From: Mytilus trossulus
Lineage: Eukaryota; Mollusca; Bivalvia; Mytilida; Mytilidae
Length of the DNA: 64,000 bases
Assembly: GCF_036588685.1 (NCBI RefSeq)
Contig: NC_086383.1
Location: 37,394,171 to 37,458,170 of the forward strand
Reading direction: 5' to 3'
Numbering within the stretch: the first letter of the stretch is position 1; the number at the start of each line of letters is the position of its first letter. The notes beneath the pieces were generated by a model that saw nothing but the letters and a program-made list of their open reading frames with translations, was not told where the DNA came from and did no database searches. Below are positions 11,124 to 24,210 of the stretch, one piece after another. The position numbers and the translations under genes are program-made.

Positions 11124-11807
11124 GATAGTTTTTTAAGATTTGCATTGGGTGCAAAACGTATAAAAAATGTTTAATATATACATTTTTGTTCGCCAACATT
11201 GCTGGGGATCGAAAGGATATTCGCACTTTACAAAAAAGGAAATGAGAATTCATTTATAGAATACCAGTATATTGGATTATTCTAACGTGTGTATGTGCAA
11301 TTTATGTAAATATAGTGTCAACAACAACAAAAAAGTGGGATTTTTTTTTTCTCCCGGGATTATAGTAATACACAGGGAAGATGATTACTTTTATGATGTC
11401 TGCGTGCCGGTACCGTGAGTAAATTTTGTTATATAAAATTACAATATACGCTGCATGTATTTTATTGACTTATTTTAATTCATGGTGAAATTATTTCGGA
11501 TAAAGTTGTATGTAAATTTAAAATTCATAAAAAGTAGTTTTATCTATATACTATTATGTATTATTTATGTTTCTAATGTTTACAATATTTAATACAAAAC
11601 TATTAATAAACACAAACAATTTAATAACGCTTTAATTGACATTTAATATAACTGTTGTACTATTTTTACTTTTTTATTGCAACCAAATTAACGTGTAAAT
11701 TATGGTGTCTTCGTCGAGGTCCGCTTGGATTGTAAACACTGTTGAGTTCGGTTTACATAAGAATTTGAAATATATACGTATCCGTCCGATCCGTGCATAA
11801 ATTTGAT

Positions 11808-11970
11808 TTACCGATCGATCGATGACCGTTGTCACGTTAACTCTCACATAGGTTATTTGACTTATCTGACGGATCCTATGGGTCACCGATCACCGATCAG
11901 TCATCGATCAGTCAAACATCCGTCACCGATCATTCACCGATCAGTCAAGTTCACGTCAAACAGTAACGCC
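11808..11970. repeat. CACCGATCAGTCA-type short repeat cluster
   Basis: CGATCGATCGATGACC is followed by repeated CACCGATCA and ATCAGTCA words, ending in GTTCACGTCAAACAGTAACG. A related sequence occurs in inverted orientation at 57570-57630 (GTTTGACGTGAATACTGATCGGTGACTG across that span). The two sites are 46 kb apart. It is likely the end of a dispersed DNA element. The mechanism is unknown. Confidence 0.6.
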
Positions 11971-12110
11971 TAAGGTTGCAAGTACTGTAGATACACGAAG
12001 AGTACAACATGCACTTATTCTTTTTTCCGACATAGTCGGTATAGTTTCGGTTTGTGCACTTTGAACATAAGGACGCTTCACTATGGCAACAGACTACGCA
12101 TGCTCGAATA

Positions 12111-13300
12111 GTTATCAAAAGTACCAGGATTACAATTTTTTACGCCAGACGCGCGTTTCGTCTACATAAGACTTATCAGTGACGCTCATATCAAAATAGT
12201 TAAAAAGCCAAATAAATACAAAGTTGAAGAGCATTGAGGACCAAAAATTCCAAAAGGTTGTGCCAAATAGGGCTAAGGTAATCTACTCCTGGGGTAAGAA
12301 AAAATCCTTTCTGTGATTGAACAAAATGATGTCATGCAGGGTGATTTAGTTGTGTTTGAAAAAACGTCTCGAAAATTATATCGTGATGGAAAGCAAGTGA
12401 AAAACTATAAATAGTTGAACTAGATCTTACAAAGATTTATATTTGTATTAAAACAATTGTTTCTCCAATAGCCCTTTGCATCCATGACAGCTGTTTATTC
12501 GGGACAATTATATAATTATTTAATTTTTAATTTAAACTTTGTTGTACGAACGTTCATGACTTTTAGAACGCACCTACGCATGTGAGATTTCTGCGGGGTT
12601 TTGGTGAATGTAAACAGAAAGAAACTACTTATACTTCCAATAGTTTCTAGCTTTGTTAACCATGAATTGGGTTTAATGTAAACAGTAGTAAATGTATATT
12701 TGTTTCTTTTTATGTGCACTAGTTTTTTTGACAAATAAAATGTTTAGGTATCATCACAATATTCTTATATACTATTGCCTTAATATAACTAGTAGACTTA
12801 GTAAATTATTTCTTGTAGTAACATTCAGATGGAGATTGTATTAGAGGTCCTGCATCATTAAATCATTGTGCTTCTGACAATTATCGAAATGATAGTTTTA
12901 AATATACTTGAATTTAAATTCGTCGGATATCTTTTTTAAAGATAGTTCTTGTTTTTATTAGCAACATATTTGGGTGAAATAAAATGCTTCCACACATTAC
13001 AAAAAGGTGACCGATTTTTTTCAAAGTCTGAAAATGTCAAACAATCCAACAAAAAAGCTAAAGTTTCAATCAAATGTTCATAATATTGAAAACAAATTGT
13101 GTGGTGAAATTTTGAAAAAAAGATGTTGATGGCTGCAGAACAAGTAATAGTGCATGTTGCTATTAATTCCGACCGACATAGGTTAAGTTTCTTCATTTTT
13201 TATTCATCGTTAATAGATATCACTGATGAGTCTTACATGTATGTAGACGAAACGCGCGTCTGGCGTATTGAGTTATAATCCTTATACTTTGATAACTAGT
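12111..13300. mobile_element. Segment bounded by inverted mussel-type satellite monomers
   Basis: The left border (12111-12183) begins GTTATCAAAAGTACCAGGAT and contains ACGCCAGACGCGCGTTTCGTC. The right border (13221-13300) carries the same words reversed, ending in TTTGATAACT. The ~1.19-kb segment therefore has inverted termini of about 75 bp, with more monomer sequence inside the left end (to about 12300). No transposase frame is visible. It may be a non-autonomous DNA element or two independent monomer insertions. Confidence 0.5.
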
Positions 13301-13517
13301 TTAATTTTTTAGTTTATATTGCAGAAGTATTCAGCAAATAGATATTTCTAAGCCGTCACTTTAGTAATGTACATTTACCAATTTAAAAAAAAAACTTAAT
13401 AAAAATCCACAGAATGTTTTACTTCGCAATCTGTTCTGTTATTCATGATATAACTGTAGTGATGAAAGTAATTCATGTCCAACCAAAGTCGGAACTTTTC
13501 CTCAATATAAACATGAT

Positions 13518-13835
13518 AAAAGAGATACGAAATATAGCAAATAGACAGTCAAGCTCAAAAATCGAAAAAAAACTGACAACGCCATTGCCAAAATGAAAAA
13601 AAAACAAGATAAATATTAGCACACATGACACTGCGTAGAAACAAAGGCATAATCAACACAAACCTCAACACAAACTAGGGGTGATATCAGGTACTCCGGA
13701 AAGGTAAGCAGATCATGCTAAACGTGTGGCACCCGTCGTGTTGCTCCATAACACATCCGGTAAATAGTCTAAAACGGTAGTTTACATACACGAAAGGGAA
13801 GCACGGGGATATTGTATCAATTTGGAGATATATAA
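13518..13835 (-). mobile_element. 5'-truncated retroelement copy with internal deletion
   Basis: A minus-oriented copy of the family whose longest member here is at 30386-30918. It shares the family's 3' end (AAAGAGATACGAA side, 13518), the CACGACGGGTGCC and ACTAGGGGTGAT words, and a short piece matching TATATATCTCC-AATTGATAC from the coding part. About 170 bp between those parts is missing relative to the 30.4-kb copy. It is noncoding. Confidence 0.65.
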
Positions 13836-15494
13836 AAGATGCTGCTGAAATATTGCTACTTCGAAATGGAAAGTACACAATTGGAAAGCTGAAATCATTT
13901 CTTTTGTCGTATTTGTTTTTTCAACGGACCCTCATAATCATTTTCTAGATGTCAAGATTTGAGACTGACTTAACTGTATCTGTTGTATCCTTTATCTTTA
14001 GTTCGATGTGTTAGTTGCGTTGTGCACAAAGTTGTGCATGAAATGGAGGTTATTGAAAAAAGACTTATCACAAACAGCAACGACAACTTATTGGATGAAT
14101 GATTAAAACAAGGGATTATATTAGCCCTTTTTTTTTGCGGACGCGATCCAGGAGTAGATTACTATATTTTAAAAAGTTAAACAATTTAAGTAAGCAACTG
14201 TAGATGACTTGGGAAATAATTCTCAAGCAAATTTTCAAGTAATTGAAGGGGTGTGTTTCAACAAATGATGTGCCAGGACAAATACTATTCTTTTTTAAAT
14301 AAACCAAAGGTAAAAATGTTTCGATTTACTTGCAGATTGTCAGATATATTTGCATCTAGTTGAATATAGAAAAATTACAATGACAGATGATATGCACCAT
14401 TAAAGTTAAACTTCATATGACAAAAGTTTTGTACATCTAAAACAATATTTATGGAAATTTAACCATATGCATGTACTTCCGTCCAATTTATCCTTCTTCC
14501 ATTAATAGGACAGTACTGCATTCAAAGGTGACATAAAAAATATGGTAAACATTAGTAAATCGATGTACACAACATGAAATCATTAATGAGAAAATGACAT
14601 CACAAAGTGACCAGAACCAGAATCAGCCAACAACATAAAAAAAAAGAATAACACTAGTTTTTCGACGCTGCATTTGAAGTGTAACGTCGTGGTGTAATGA
14701 AAACATGCGCAACGTTGCAGTTGTTAATGGAGTAATATAAGCGTCGGGATATTTTGATGGTTTTCTCTTAAAAACCATGCGTTTGATTTTGGTGTGTGTA
14801 ATTTAGTGTGTCATCCAATTGTTTTGTTTATGTTTTTGTTACAACAGAAGTGAGCAAGCTTATTCATATTTACCTATATGTACCCTTTTATTGACAAAAT
14901 ATCATTGAATGTGTCTAAAGAAAACACGACAAAGTCAACCTAATGAAAGAATTTGCTGCGGATATCGTAAAGCGTGGTTAAAAGCTTTAATAAGTTATGA
15001 AATACAATCTTAATCATTAAAATAACTATTTAAACTATAAACATTTTTAAAGAAGTACCATATGTGGAAAACATATGTAGTATGCATCTGAAGATCATCG
15101 TTTTTGACCTGGCATTATTTAAATGTGCAATACAGATGTGTTTGATGAGTACAACAGCAAAACCGCTGTATGATACTTGGCTAAGTATCTGCTTTTTATC
15201 CCGAATGCATGTCCGAATATTAATCGCACATATACCAAAGCTAGTGTTGTTTTTAGTAATATGCCCTTATTAGTCCATTTGGCGAAGATCATTCTTAGTC
15301 ATTATCAAGCTTATTTCTTGTTTATTTTAGAATTATGATTTGTATATGTTGTTTGGTATTGATGTTTATTCGTTAATATTAAATTGAACAGGGAAAGTGA
15401 ATATCATTGTAAAGTACACTTGGTTTTCAGGTGTGTTTATTTTGTTTTGTTTTCAAGTCAATGTTGGTTATTTTGTTGTAGACGTCAAACATAC
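13836..15494. other. Intron, no feature recognised
   Basis: AT-rich sequence between the retroelement copy and the first-half exon of SRCR4. No open frame resembles a known protein. Confidence 0.4.
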
Positions 15495-15633
15495 CAATAT
15501 CCGAGCTGTTTACAGGCTACTTCTGCATCAACATTCTCAAAGTCTCTACTACAGACTGTTCCCCATTCACCTTTATAATTAATGTCCAGTCGTCCTTGAT
15601 TCACAGCAAAACCAGACATTATACGCAACGAAC
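15495..15633 (-). CDS. SRCR gene, exon 8: first half of SRCR domain 4
   Basis: This 139-nt exon runs from acceptor TTTCACTGCAG to donor GTATGT. It starts with GT completing a Gly codon (phase 1) and ends with TG of a split Cys codon (phase 2). It reads SLRIMSGFAVNQGRLDI, then [28 protein letters not shown], quoted here as [14 protein letters not shown] and [14 protein letters not shown]. Pattern GRL-x-I, GEWGTVC and VACKQLGY is the SRCR N-terminal half. The exon is over 12 kb upstream of its partner at 3016-3203, because the array and LINE entries fill the intron. Confidence 0.88.
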
Positions 15634-17156
15634 CTGCAGTGAAAAATAACTTAAAAGATAAAGCAGATGTTTTCCATATGTTCCATGTGAAGTGATTCAA
15701 ACTGGATTATATTGTTGATATATGTGATCTAAACATTTAGCTAACTGGGATTATCGTAGTTTGTGTTCTTATATATAACTTCCGTTTTAAATGGCATATG
15801 TTGAATATGCTATTCTTTGTCTGTCCTGGATTGACAAGTCTACAATAACTATTTAAGGTAAGGTTTGCATGAAACCTTGATTTTTTTCTTGGTGATATTA
15901 TATCAATATAATACATCATTTTGTTCCAGGAGGGCTACCCAATCATTTAAAATAGAGTAAGTGAACAAACTATATTAATTAAGTTTTTGTTATCCTACAT
16001 TAAAATGTTGATGTCGTCTCTTAACTTGACTGCCCACAGCTATCAGTCGGAAGAACAGGTGTTTAACTTGGTCAAACTAGTGTAATACATAAACAAGACT
16101 CTGATTTTGAAGGAAACTCTTATATTCTTTCAGTGCTTCAAACTGCAATATTTTAAATCTTAGAAAAGCATTCAAATTGCCATTAAAAGTAATGAAAATT
16201 GTTTCATTGCCCCATGTTTGGTCAATTGTTTGTATGCAGCATTTGGATGAAAAGACATCAGTTTTGACTATAGTAAAGTCATTTACAGAAGCCGTGTTTA
16301 TTCCATTCATTTGAATCTAGACATCAACACATGTTATTCAAATATGATCAAATATTTATGACGAAGCAGTGGAAAGCCTTGCAGGAGAAAGACAGATAAC
16401 TTGTATGATTTGTCTAATTGTTACACATGATATTCAGATTTGGAGTCTTTGATCAAACAAACAAACTACATGCTCCTGTGCATGATGAAAGACGAAACAG
16501 ACGATGGCCTTGGAATACAAATGACCAGGCGTATATGTATTGTTGATATTTAACATAAGAAATGCAGTTATGTAGACCTGTAATATGAAAATCTTCCACA
16601 TTTTAATAAATTATAATCAGTTCAATAAAGTTCACAGGAGTAACGGCATTGTAGTTGAGGAATCCCCATCGTCAATTGGCGATTTCATGTTTGCAAATGC
16701 AGTTTTACTGTCCACGCGTAGGGAAGACAGTAAAACAGAAATTTGAGACCGTCAAATCCAAATTGATCATGGCTTCTCTTCAATCACAGTTTTATTATTA
16801 TGATTATAATGCATTACACAAAGAAATAATATGTTAGAGAGTTTGGAATAAATGGATAATGTGTACATGGGAAACTGTTGATGCCCCCTCTTACATAAAC
16901 ATGGAACATTATAAAGTATTAGGTATTTTTTATGTAACAAAAGCAAACTAAAGTTGGAGAACAGAAACGAAAAATTTAGAAAAAAAACTCACAAAAGTAC
17001 TCCGAGCGTTGTCACTACTTTATTATTATTTCTTATACATACATTTGTACGGAGAAAGACTAGAAACTAACAATTTCCCGAATTTTATAATGAGTCCGTG
17101 CATGTGTAGAGTCACATATTACAATGCCATCCTTGTTTTTAGATTAATTGATTCAA
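15634..17156. other. Intron, no feature recognised
   Basis: Short stretches (GCTAACTGGGATT near 15740, matching 35510; AATGCTATTCTTTGTC-like near 15810, matching 2815) recall other introns of the gene. They are probably remnants of older cassette duplication. No coding sequence is seen. Confidence 0.45.
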
Positions 17157-18475
17157 AGTTGACTGATATGCATAGAAGTTTGTTTGATAAGAGGTTGTAA
17201 AATGTCCATTGGCAAATACTTCAGACATGTCCAGGACGAAACAATACAATAGTTGTGTCTTAATGCAGCAATAAGAAACTACTATTAGTACATTTCAGTT
17301 GTAACAGCGAGTGATAAAAATAAAATACATTTCGAATGATGTAAACGCGTTGGTTGTGTGCGTATTTGCGGAAAAGACCAAGTTCAACATTCTGTCATTC
17401 GTAAAAATTATGCAATAAAATAATCTGAGAATATATGCATTCGCTATAAGTAAAACACATGGCGCATTATGTTAATTTTTCATTCAATCCTGAGTTTCTA
17501 TGATTTCTTTTTATACTGTATAAAAAATCGAAATCGGCGTGCATCACACTTACAAACCCAATAAAAAGACAGTTAAGCAGTCCGTGAAAATGTGACCGTG
17601 GTTTTTGAAGCAGAATAAAAAAATCTTCTATCTTGTGAAACGACAAGACGGGGACAAGCCATAAAAACACAATATATTAGAACGGACGTACACTATGATA
17701 AGTACATTCGGAGCAATGTACAAACAAACAAGGATACAACTCAATGCCCCTTTTACTACGGCAGGCGCATACAAATGTACATTTATGAAAAAAATAAAAC
17801 TCCTCGAAACTTCATGAATTGTTTTTGTACAAAGACGGTGTGGCTAAACCTGACATCATATAGCTGAAAACTAACAAACTGAAGGTCAAAACGTTACTTG
17901 TACGGTTCAAATTTTGATAAAATTACATGAAAACGACGATTTTGAGGTAGGTGTTGTTTTATTTTATTTACTTTAAGTAAATTTGCATATAGATTCCTGA
18001 ATCAATTACTAGTATATTAGAAGCATTGTTCTAACCAACAACAAAAAGGTTCATTTTCAAGTACAGTAGAAAATTAAACATATTCTGACTAAAACGTACA
18101 CTTCATAGTTATATACAGTCACATAGTATCATGTATTTTCTTGAGTTGACCTGTTTTTAATTTGACTGTATCGTTTACCAAAAACTCGTGATAACGTATA
18201 AATAGGAAACATTCTCAAGGTAATAACGCACGTGTGTTACTGAATATATAGCTTGCACTCTAAAATGCAGGCATTACTAAATTGTAAGTTGTATGTACAT
18301 GCTTACAAAACAGAATGGTTAGCGACGATGTTCTATATAGGATGTTATGTCGTCTAGCAGGATTGTAACCGAAGTTCAGTGTTATATTGCATAAATATTG
18401 CGGAAGAGTAACGGTTTAAAAGCTACGTAAAATCCACGTGATTGCTTAAAAGGTGTTTTTCGTACAAACCCATAC

Positions 18476-18663
18476 CTTCATTTTCTGGTGAACAGCTTAG
18501 AAAACAATGAACCCCAACATCATCATGATGGCTGCATTGTTCTATATTGATATCAAAGGAACAATTCAGCAATCTACTTTCTGAACCAGAACACGTAACA
18601 TCATTTAACCAAACTACACCGTCGCCATTATTTGTGATTCTAGGTGGATGCATGATTCCTGAA
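18476..18663 (-). CDS. SRCR gene, exon 7: second half of SRCR domain 3
   Basis: 188-nt exon with acceptor TTTATTTATAG and donor GTATGG. It reads SGIMHPPRITNNGDGVVWL, then NDVTCSGSESRLLNCSF, then CSHHDDVGVHCFLSC, and ends SPENE in phase 1. Conserved cysteines of the SRCR C-terminal half are all present. It differs from exon 5 at two residues (Asn/His and His/Arg), in line with recent tandem duplication. Joined to the next exon it gives a very short linker (SPENE-GG) before the following domain. Confidence 0.9.
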
Positions 18664-19948
18664 CTATAAATAAATGAAAGATATCTAGTGTTAGATATTC
18701 GATACTTTCTGAATTGATTCAGCAACACACTAACATGTCTCAATACAATTGTACAATTTTTTGGGGTTTTTAAAAGCCACTGCATATATGTATAACTAAA
18801 CACATATATATAATTTATTAACAGTTAAAAACAAATGTTGTTAATCACCATTGTCAAGTGTATTCTTATGACCAATATAGCAGGGAAACATAATTCAAGT
18901 ATTAACGTTATTATTGCATATATCAATTATATCTGCTCTAAAACATAGTTTGTTCATTACAAACTATAGGTAATTCTTTTCCAGAATCAACCTGAACGAT
19001 ACCAGGTTCCAATAAATAAAGGCAGCAGTAGTATACCACTGTTCAAAATTCATAAATCGGTAGAGAAAAAACAAGCGCGGGTTAGAAACTTAAACTGAAA
19101 GAAACATGTCAAATACAAGAGAACTACGACCCAACTGAAAACGTAACACACAGAGAAACGAACCATAATATAACAATGGCCATCTTCCGGACTTGGTACA
19201 TGGCGTTTAATGAAAAAAAATGGTTGGTTGAACCTTGTTTTGTGGCATGCCAACCCTCCTGCTTTAATGGCAGTGTTAATTATAATATTACAATTACAAC
19301 ATTACACGACATTGTTACCATAAATAAAAAGATGAATGGGAGAAGATAAAGGACAGAGAAAAAAACGATTAATAGCCATTCAAAGGTAACAGGTTAAACA
19401 ATATTTGTATACACCAAACGCGTGCTACGTCCACACACAACTATGCTCACATGCAAAAAGGTTTGAAACAACTACCAAGTTAAAGATTGCCGACGACCAA
19501 AAGTTCCAAAAAGTTGTTAAGCCAGGATTATCCGCCTGGGACGAAACATCGTCATATCAAGAATAATACATAATTTTGCAAACAGTTTTTTTTTCATAAA
19601 ATGACTATTTAAAAGCTATGCATTATTACACTGAAGTAGTGACTAGGTATAGAATTAAAAACGAATAAATAACAAAATCACAGCCCAGTTAGCTATAGGC
19701 AATGCAACGCTTAAACATGTTAAAGTGATGTCATATATAAAATATAAAATATGCTCCAAAGCATAAAATAATGACCTATTTGAGGTCAATATTTTTCCCG
19801 ATAAAAATGAAAACTATAATTTACTTTAAAATTATATTCGTCTTTTAATTTGTTGTTGCCGATTTGGGAATTTATTTTCAGCGATAGGTGTAAATCAACC
19901 GTCGTTGGCCGCATATTGGTTAACAAATTATTAACGTGAAGTTTTGTT

Positions 19949-20149
19949 GTTGAGGATCTGCTTACCCTTCCGGAGCACCTGAGATCACCCCTAGATTTTG
20001 GTGGGGTTCGTGTTGTTTATTCTTTAGTTTTCTATGTTGTGTCATGTGTGCTATTAATTTTCTGTTTTTCTTTTTCATTTTAGCCATGGCAGTGTCAGTT
20101 TGTTTTAGATTTACGAGTTTGACTATCCCTTTGGTGTCTTTCGTCCCTC
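19949..20149 (+). mobile_element. Short retroelement insertion with target-site duplication
   Basis: A ~201-bp 5'-truncated copy of the 30.4-kb retroelement family (GGATCTGCTTACCCTTCCGG through TTTGGTGTCTTTCGTC). It is flanked by TTTTGTT at 19942-19948 and 20150-20156. The duplicate segment at about 25530 has the uninterrupted empty site (GAAGTTTTGTTAATTTATTG). Because the element may itself end in T residues, the exact right edge could shift by a few bases. Confidence 0.85.
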
Positions 20150-21133
20150 TTTTGTTAATGTATTGCTACCAGACAGAAACATTATACTCGACATCGTGTC
20201 ATTTCTTATCTTTTTAAAAATTATGCATACATTTTACTCCATCAAATTATCAACTTTTAAGATATTCGTATATTCTATTAAATAACGTTGACGTGACTCC
20301 CAATAAGGTCGATTGGAAAGGGTATACAATAATATCATAATTATCTGGTAAAAACATGGATTGCTATTCAAAAGACAATTTTTCTGAATATTTCATCCAG
20401 TTGAATTTAAATTGTTAAAAAAAAAACAAAAAAAAAAACGCGATATATGTGTCATTACAAATACAAAATAAACATACTCCCTTTAATATGAACTAAGTTG
20501 GTACAATAAATTACGTACAATGTGTCTTGTATTTGTCATACACTGTTCTTAAATGGTCACAATTCATTTCTGTCTTTCTTCATGCAGTTGCAGTAATATT
20601 TTTATTTTGTATGGATGATCAATTTTAGAAGGTGATGTAAAGGTCAATTATTGAGTTGTATTTCATATTCTAAATGAGGCGTAGTGCGTATCAAGACATG
20701 AACGTTTTAAACAGAAATATCCCACTTTAGATAGATAAAATAGGATACTTAGTTTTGCAAATCTTTATAAAAAATAATATTTTGTTGACGGTATATATAA
20801 GTCAGATAATGCATATTCATAACCGAACTATCGGAATGCAAAGTATATCACACAGAACAATAAAACTATTCCCGTCTCAGAAGATGGCATGGTTTGTTTT
20901 TTTCAGCTTAAAACGTACTTTTTGTAAAGGATTGAACATACGTGTTGAATCAGGACTTAAATTTTAAAGTCACGTTTATAATGATGAAACACAAACTTGA
21001 ACTTGCTTTTAAGATTCACCAATAATGTTTGCATAATCAGACTTCATACTTTTTTGTATAATAAATTTGTTCTATCAAAATAGGATGTTACATGCAATCA
21101 TCTTTGTCGTCATGTTTTTAACGTAATACTCAC

Positions 21134-21272
21134 CAATACCCAAGCTGTTTGCATGCCACTTCTGCATCAACATTATCAAAGTTTTTATAACAAATTGTTC
21201 CCCATTCCCCTTTATAATTTATTTCAAGTCGTCCTTGGTTCACAGCAATACCTGCAGAGATACGCAAACCAC
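21134..21272 (-). CDS. SRCR gene, exon 6: first half of SRCR domain 3
   Basis: 139-nt exon, acceptor CTTTGCAG, donor GTGAGT, phase 1 start and phase 2 end. It reads GLRISAGIAVNQGRLEINYK, then GEWGTICYKNFDNVDAEVAC and KQLGY. It is nearly identical to exon 4 (one visible change, Asp/Glu in NV(D/E)A). The canonical TVC is TIC here with Cys kept. Confidence 0.9.
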
Positions 21273-23096
21273 CTGCAAAGAAGAATTATTCATCTACATA
21301 AGATGAGTTTTTGTGGTAATCGAAGCTTCGAATTATGATGACCTACCGGTTATTTTATTTGAAGTATTTGGTATATTTAGTATATGTTGTTGTTTATAGC
21401 ACTACTTGATACTATGACTGATATGCATAGAAGTTTGTTTGATAAGAGGTTGTAAAATGTCCAGTGGCAAATACTTCAGACATGTCCAGGACGACACAAT
21501 ACAATAGTTGTGTCTTAATGCAGCAATAAAAAAATACTATTAGTACACTCCGTCAGTTGTAACAGCGATTGATAAAAATAAAATACATTTCGAATGATGT
21601 AAACGCGTTGGTTGTCGTATTTGCGGAAAAGACCAAGTTCAACATTCTGTCATTCGTAAAAATTATGCAATAAAATAATCTGAGAATATATGCATTCGCT
21701 ATAAGTAAAACACATGGCGCATTATGTTAATTTTTCATTCAATCCTGAGTTTCTATGATTTCTTTTTATACTGTATAAAAAAATCGGAATCGGCGTGCAT
21801 CAGACTTACAAACTAAATAAAATGACTATTTAGCAGTCAGTGAAAATGTGACCGTTGTTCTTGAAGAATAATAAAGAAAACTTCTATGTGGTGAAACGAC
21901 AAGACGGGGACAAGCCATAAAAACACAATATATTAGACCAATTTTTATTGAAATCACCTCCCCGTACATTAGTTTCTTTTTTGGTAATATGGTTGGAGAC
22001 AAGAGAAAGGGGACGGGAGAATGGAGAAAGGTATCCTCTCTCCGACCATTCATAAATCTAGAACTGTGAAAGTGACGACATCAAAATTCAAATCTGTTCT
22101 GTGTTTTTGTGGCAAAAAGCATTGTGCATGAGTTTTATATCAGTTGGTTGAGGAATACTACAGTTAGAGAATGGAAACTAATTTTGTAACAACGGACGTA
22201 CACTATGATAAGTACTTTTGGAGCAATGTACAAACAAACAAGGATACAACTCAATGCCCCTTTTGCTACGGCGGAGGCATACAAATGTACATTCATGAAA
22301 TAAGATAAAACTCCGCGAAACTTCATGAATTGTTTTTGCACAAAGACGTTATGGCTAAACCTCATATAGATGAAAACTAACAAACTGAAGTTCATCACGT
22401 TACTTGTTCGATTCAAATTTTGATAAAATGACATCAAAACGACGATTTTGAGGTACGTGTTGTTTTATTTTCGATAATATTGTAGTTTTCGAACATTGGT
22501 TAATCAAAGCAATTGATCAATATGGCGGGTCTCTCCTTTTTTCAATTATTTGAATTCGAGTTATCTCCCTCTGTACGCAAACCTTACCTTAAGATACTTT
22601 AAGTAAATTTGCATATAGATTCCTGGATCAATTACTAGTATATTAGAAGCATTGTTCCAACCAACAACAAAAAGGTTTATTTTCAAGAACAGTAGAAAAT
22701 TAAAAATATTCTGACTAAAACGTACATTTCATTAGTTATATGCAGTCACATAGTATCATTTATTTTTCTTGTGTTGACCTGTTTTTTATTTCACCGTTTC
22801 GTTTACCAAAAACTCGTGATAACGTATAAATAGGAAACATTTTCAAGGTAATAACGCACGTGTGTTACTGAAGATATAGCTTGCACTCTAAAATGCAGGC
22901 ATTACTAAATTGTATGTACATGCTTACAAAACAGAATTGTTAGCGACGACGTTCTATATAGGATGTTGTTTCGTCTTGCAGGAATGTAACCGAAGTTCAG
23001 TGTTATATTGCATAAATATTGCGGAAGGGTAACGGTTTAAAAGCTACGTAAAATCCACGTGATTGCTTAATAGGTGTTTTTCGTACAAACCCATAC

Positions 23097-23284
23097 CTTC
23101 ATTTTCTGGTGAACAGCTTAGAAAACAATGAACACCAACATCATCACGATGGCTGCATTGTTCTATATTGATATCAAAGGAACAATTCAGCAATCTACTT
23201 TCTGAACCAGAACACGTAACATCATTTAACCAAACTACACCGTCGCCATTATGTGTGATTCTAGGTGGATGCATGATTCCTGAA
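23097..23284 (-). CDS. SRCR gene, exon 5: second half of SRCR domain 2
   Basis: 188-nt exon, with acceptor TTTATCTATAG and donor GTATGG. It reads SGIMHPPRITHNGDGVVWL, then NDVTCSGSESRLLNC, then CSHRDDVGVHCFLSC. It keeps all SRCR cysteines and has the same phases as exons 3, 7 and 9. Confidence 0.9.
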
Positions 23285-24210
23285 CTATAGATAAATGAAA
23301 GATATCTAGTGTTAGATATTCGATACTTTCTGAATTGATTCAGCAACACACTAACATGTCTCAATACAATTGTACAATTTTTTGGGGTTTTTAAAAGCCA
23401 CTGCAGATATGTATAACTAAACACATATATATAATTTATTAACAGTTAAAAACAAATGTTGTTAATTACCATTGTCAAGTGTATTCTTATGATCAATATA
23501 GCAGGGAAACATAATTCAAGTATTAACGTTATTATTGCATATATCAATTATATCTGCTCTAAAACATAGTTTGTTCATTTCAAACTATAGGTAATTCTTT
23601 TTCAGAATCAACCTGAACGATACCAGGTTCCAATAAATAAAGGCAGCAGTAGTATACCACTGTTCAAAATTCATAAATCGGTAGAGAAAAAAACAAGTGC
23701 GGGTTAGAAACTTAAACTGAAAGAAACATGTCAAATACAAGAGAACTACGACCCAACTGAAAACGTAACACACAGAGAAACGAACCATAATATAACAATG
23801 GCCATCTTCCGGACTTGGTACATGGCGTTTAATGAAAAAAATGTTTGGTTGAACCTTGTTTTGTGGCATGCCAACCCTCCTGCTTTAATGGCAGTGTTAA
23901 TTATAATATTACAATTACAACATTACACGACATTGATACAATAAATAAAAAGATGAATGGGAGAAGATATAGGACAGAGAAACAAACGATTAATAGCCAT
24001 CCAGAGGTGACAGGTTAAACACTATTTGTATACACCAAACGCACGCTACGTCCACACACAACTATGCTCAGATGAAAAAGTTTGAAACAACTACCAAGTT
24101 AACGACCGCCGAGGACCAAGAGTTCCAAAAAGTTGTTAAGCCAGGATTATCCGCCTGGGACGAAACATCGTCATTTTCAAGAATAATACATAATTTTGCA
24201 AACAGTTTTT

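Larger units (their letters stand above)
10578..12110. other. Intron with AT microsatellite and GATC-rich patch
   Basis: No coding sequence recognised. The segment holds the (AT)n run at 11088-11121 and the CACCGATCA-rich patch listed separately. ACATGTAACTTTCATTCAT occurs twice, near 10797 and 10858. No LINE ORF1 is found here. Confidence 0.5.
17157..21409. repeat. Tandem segmental duplicate, copy A (SRCR3 cassette)
   Basis: Aligned by eye, this segment matches 21416-27007 nearly base for base in long blocks. It starts at GACTGATATGCATAGAAG and ends near TATAGCACTACTTGATA. It holds both exons of SRCR3. Compared with copy B it lacks about 255 bp at 21939-22193, about 130 bp near 22472, the satellite array at 24211-25191 and about 220 bp near 25566. 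It has a private retroelement insertion at 19949-20149. The two translated segments around the 188-nt exon differ at only three of 126 residues. Confidence 0.9.

Noticed and set aside
10870-11253. 127-codon minus-strand frame with an Ile-Tyr run
   Set aside because: It reads through the (AT)n microsatellite and has no domain. It is also not LINE ORF1.
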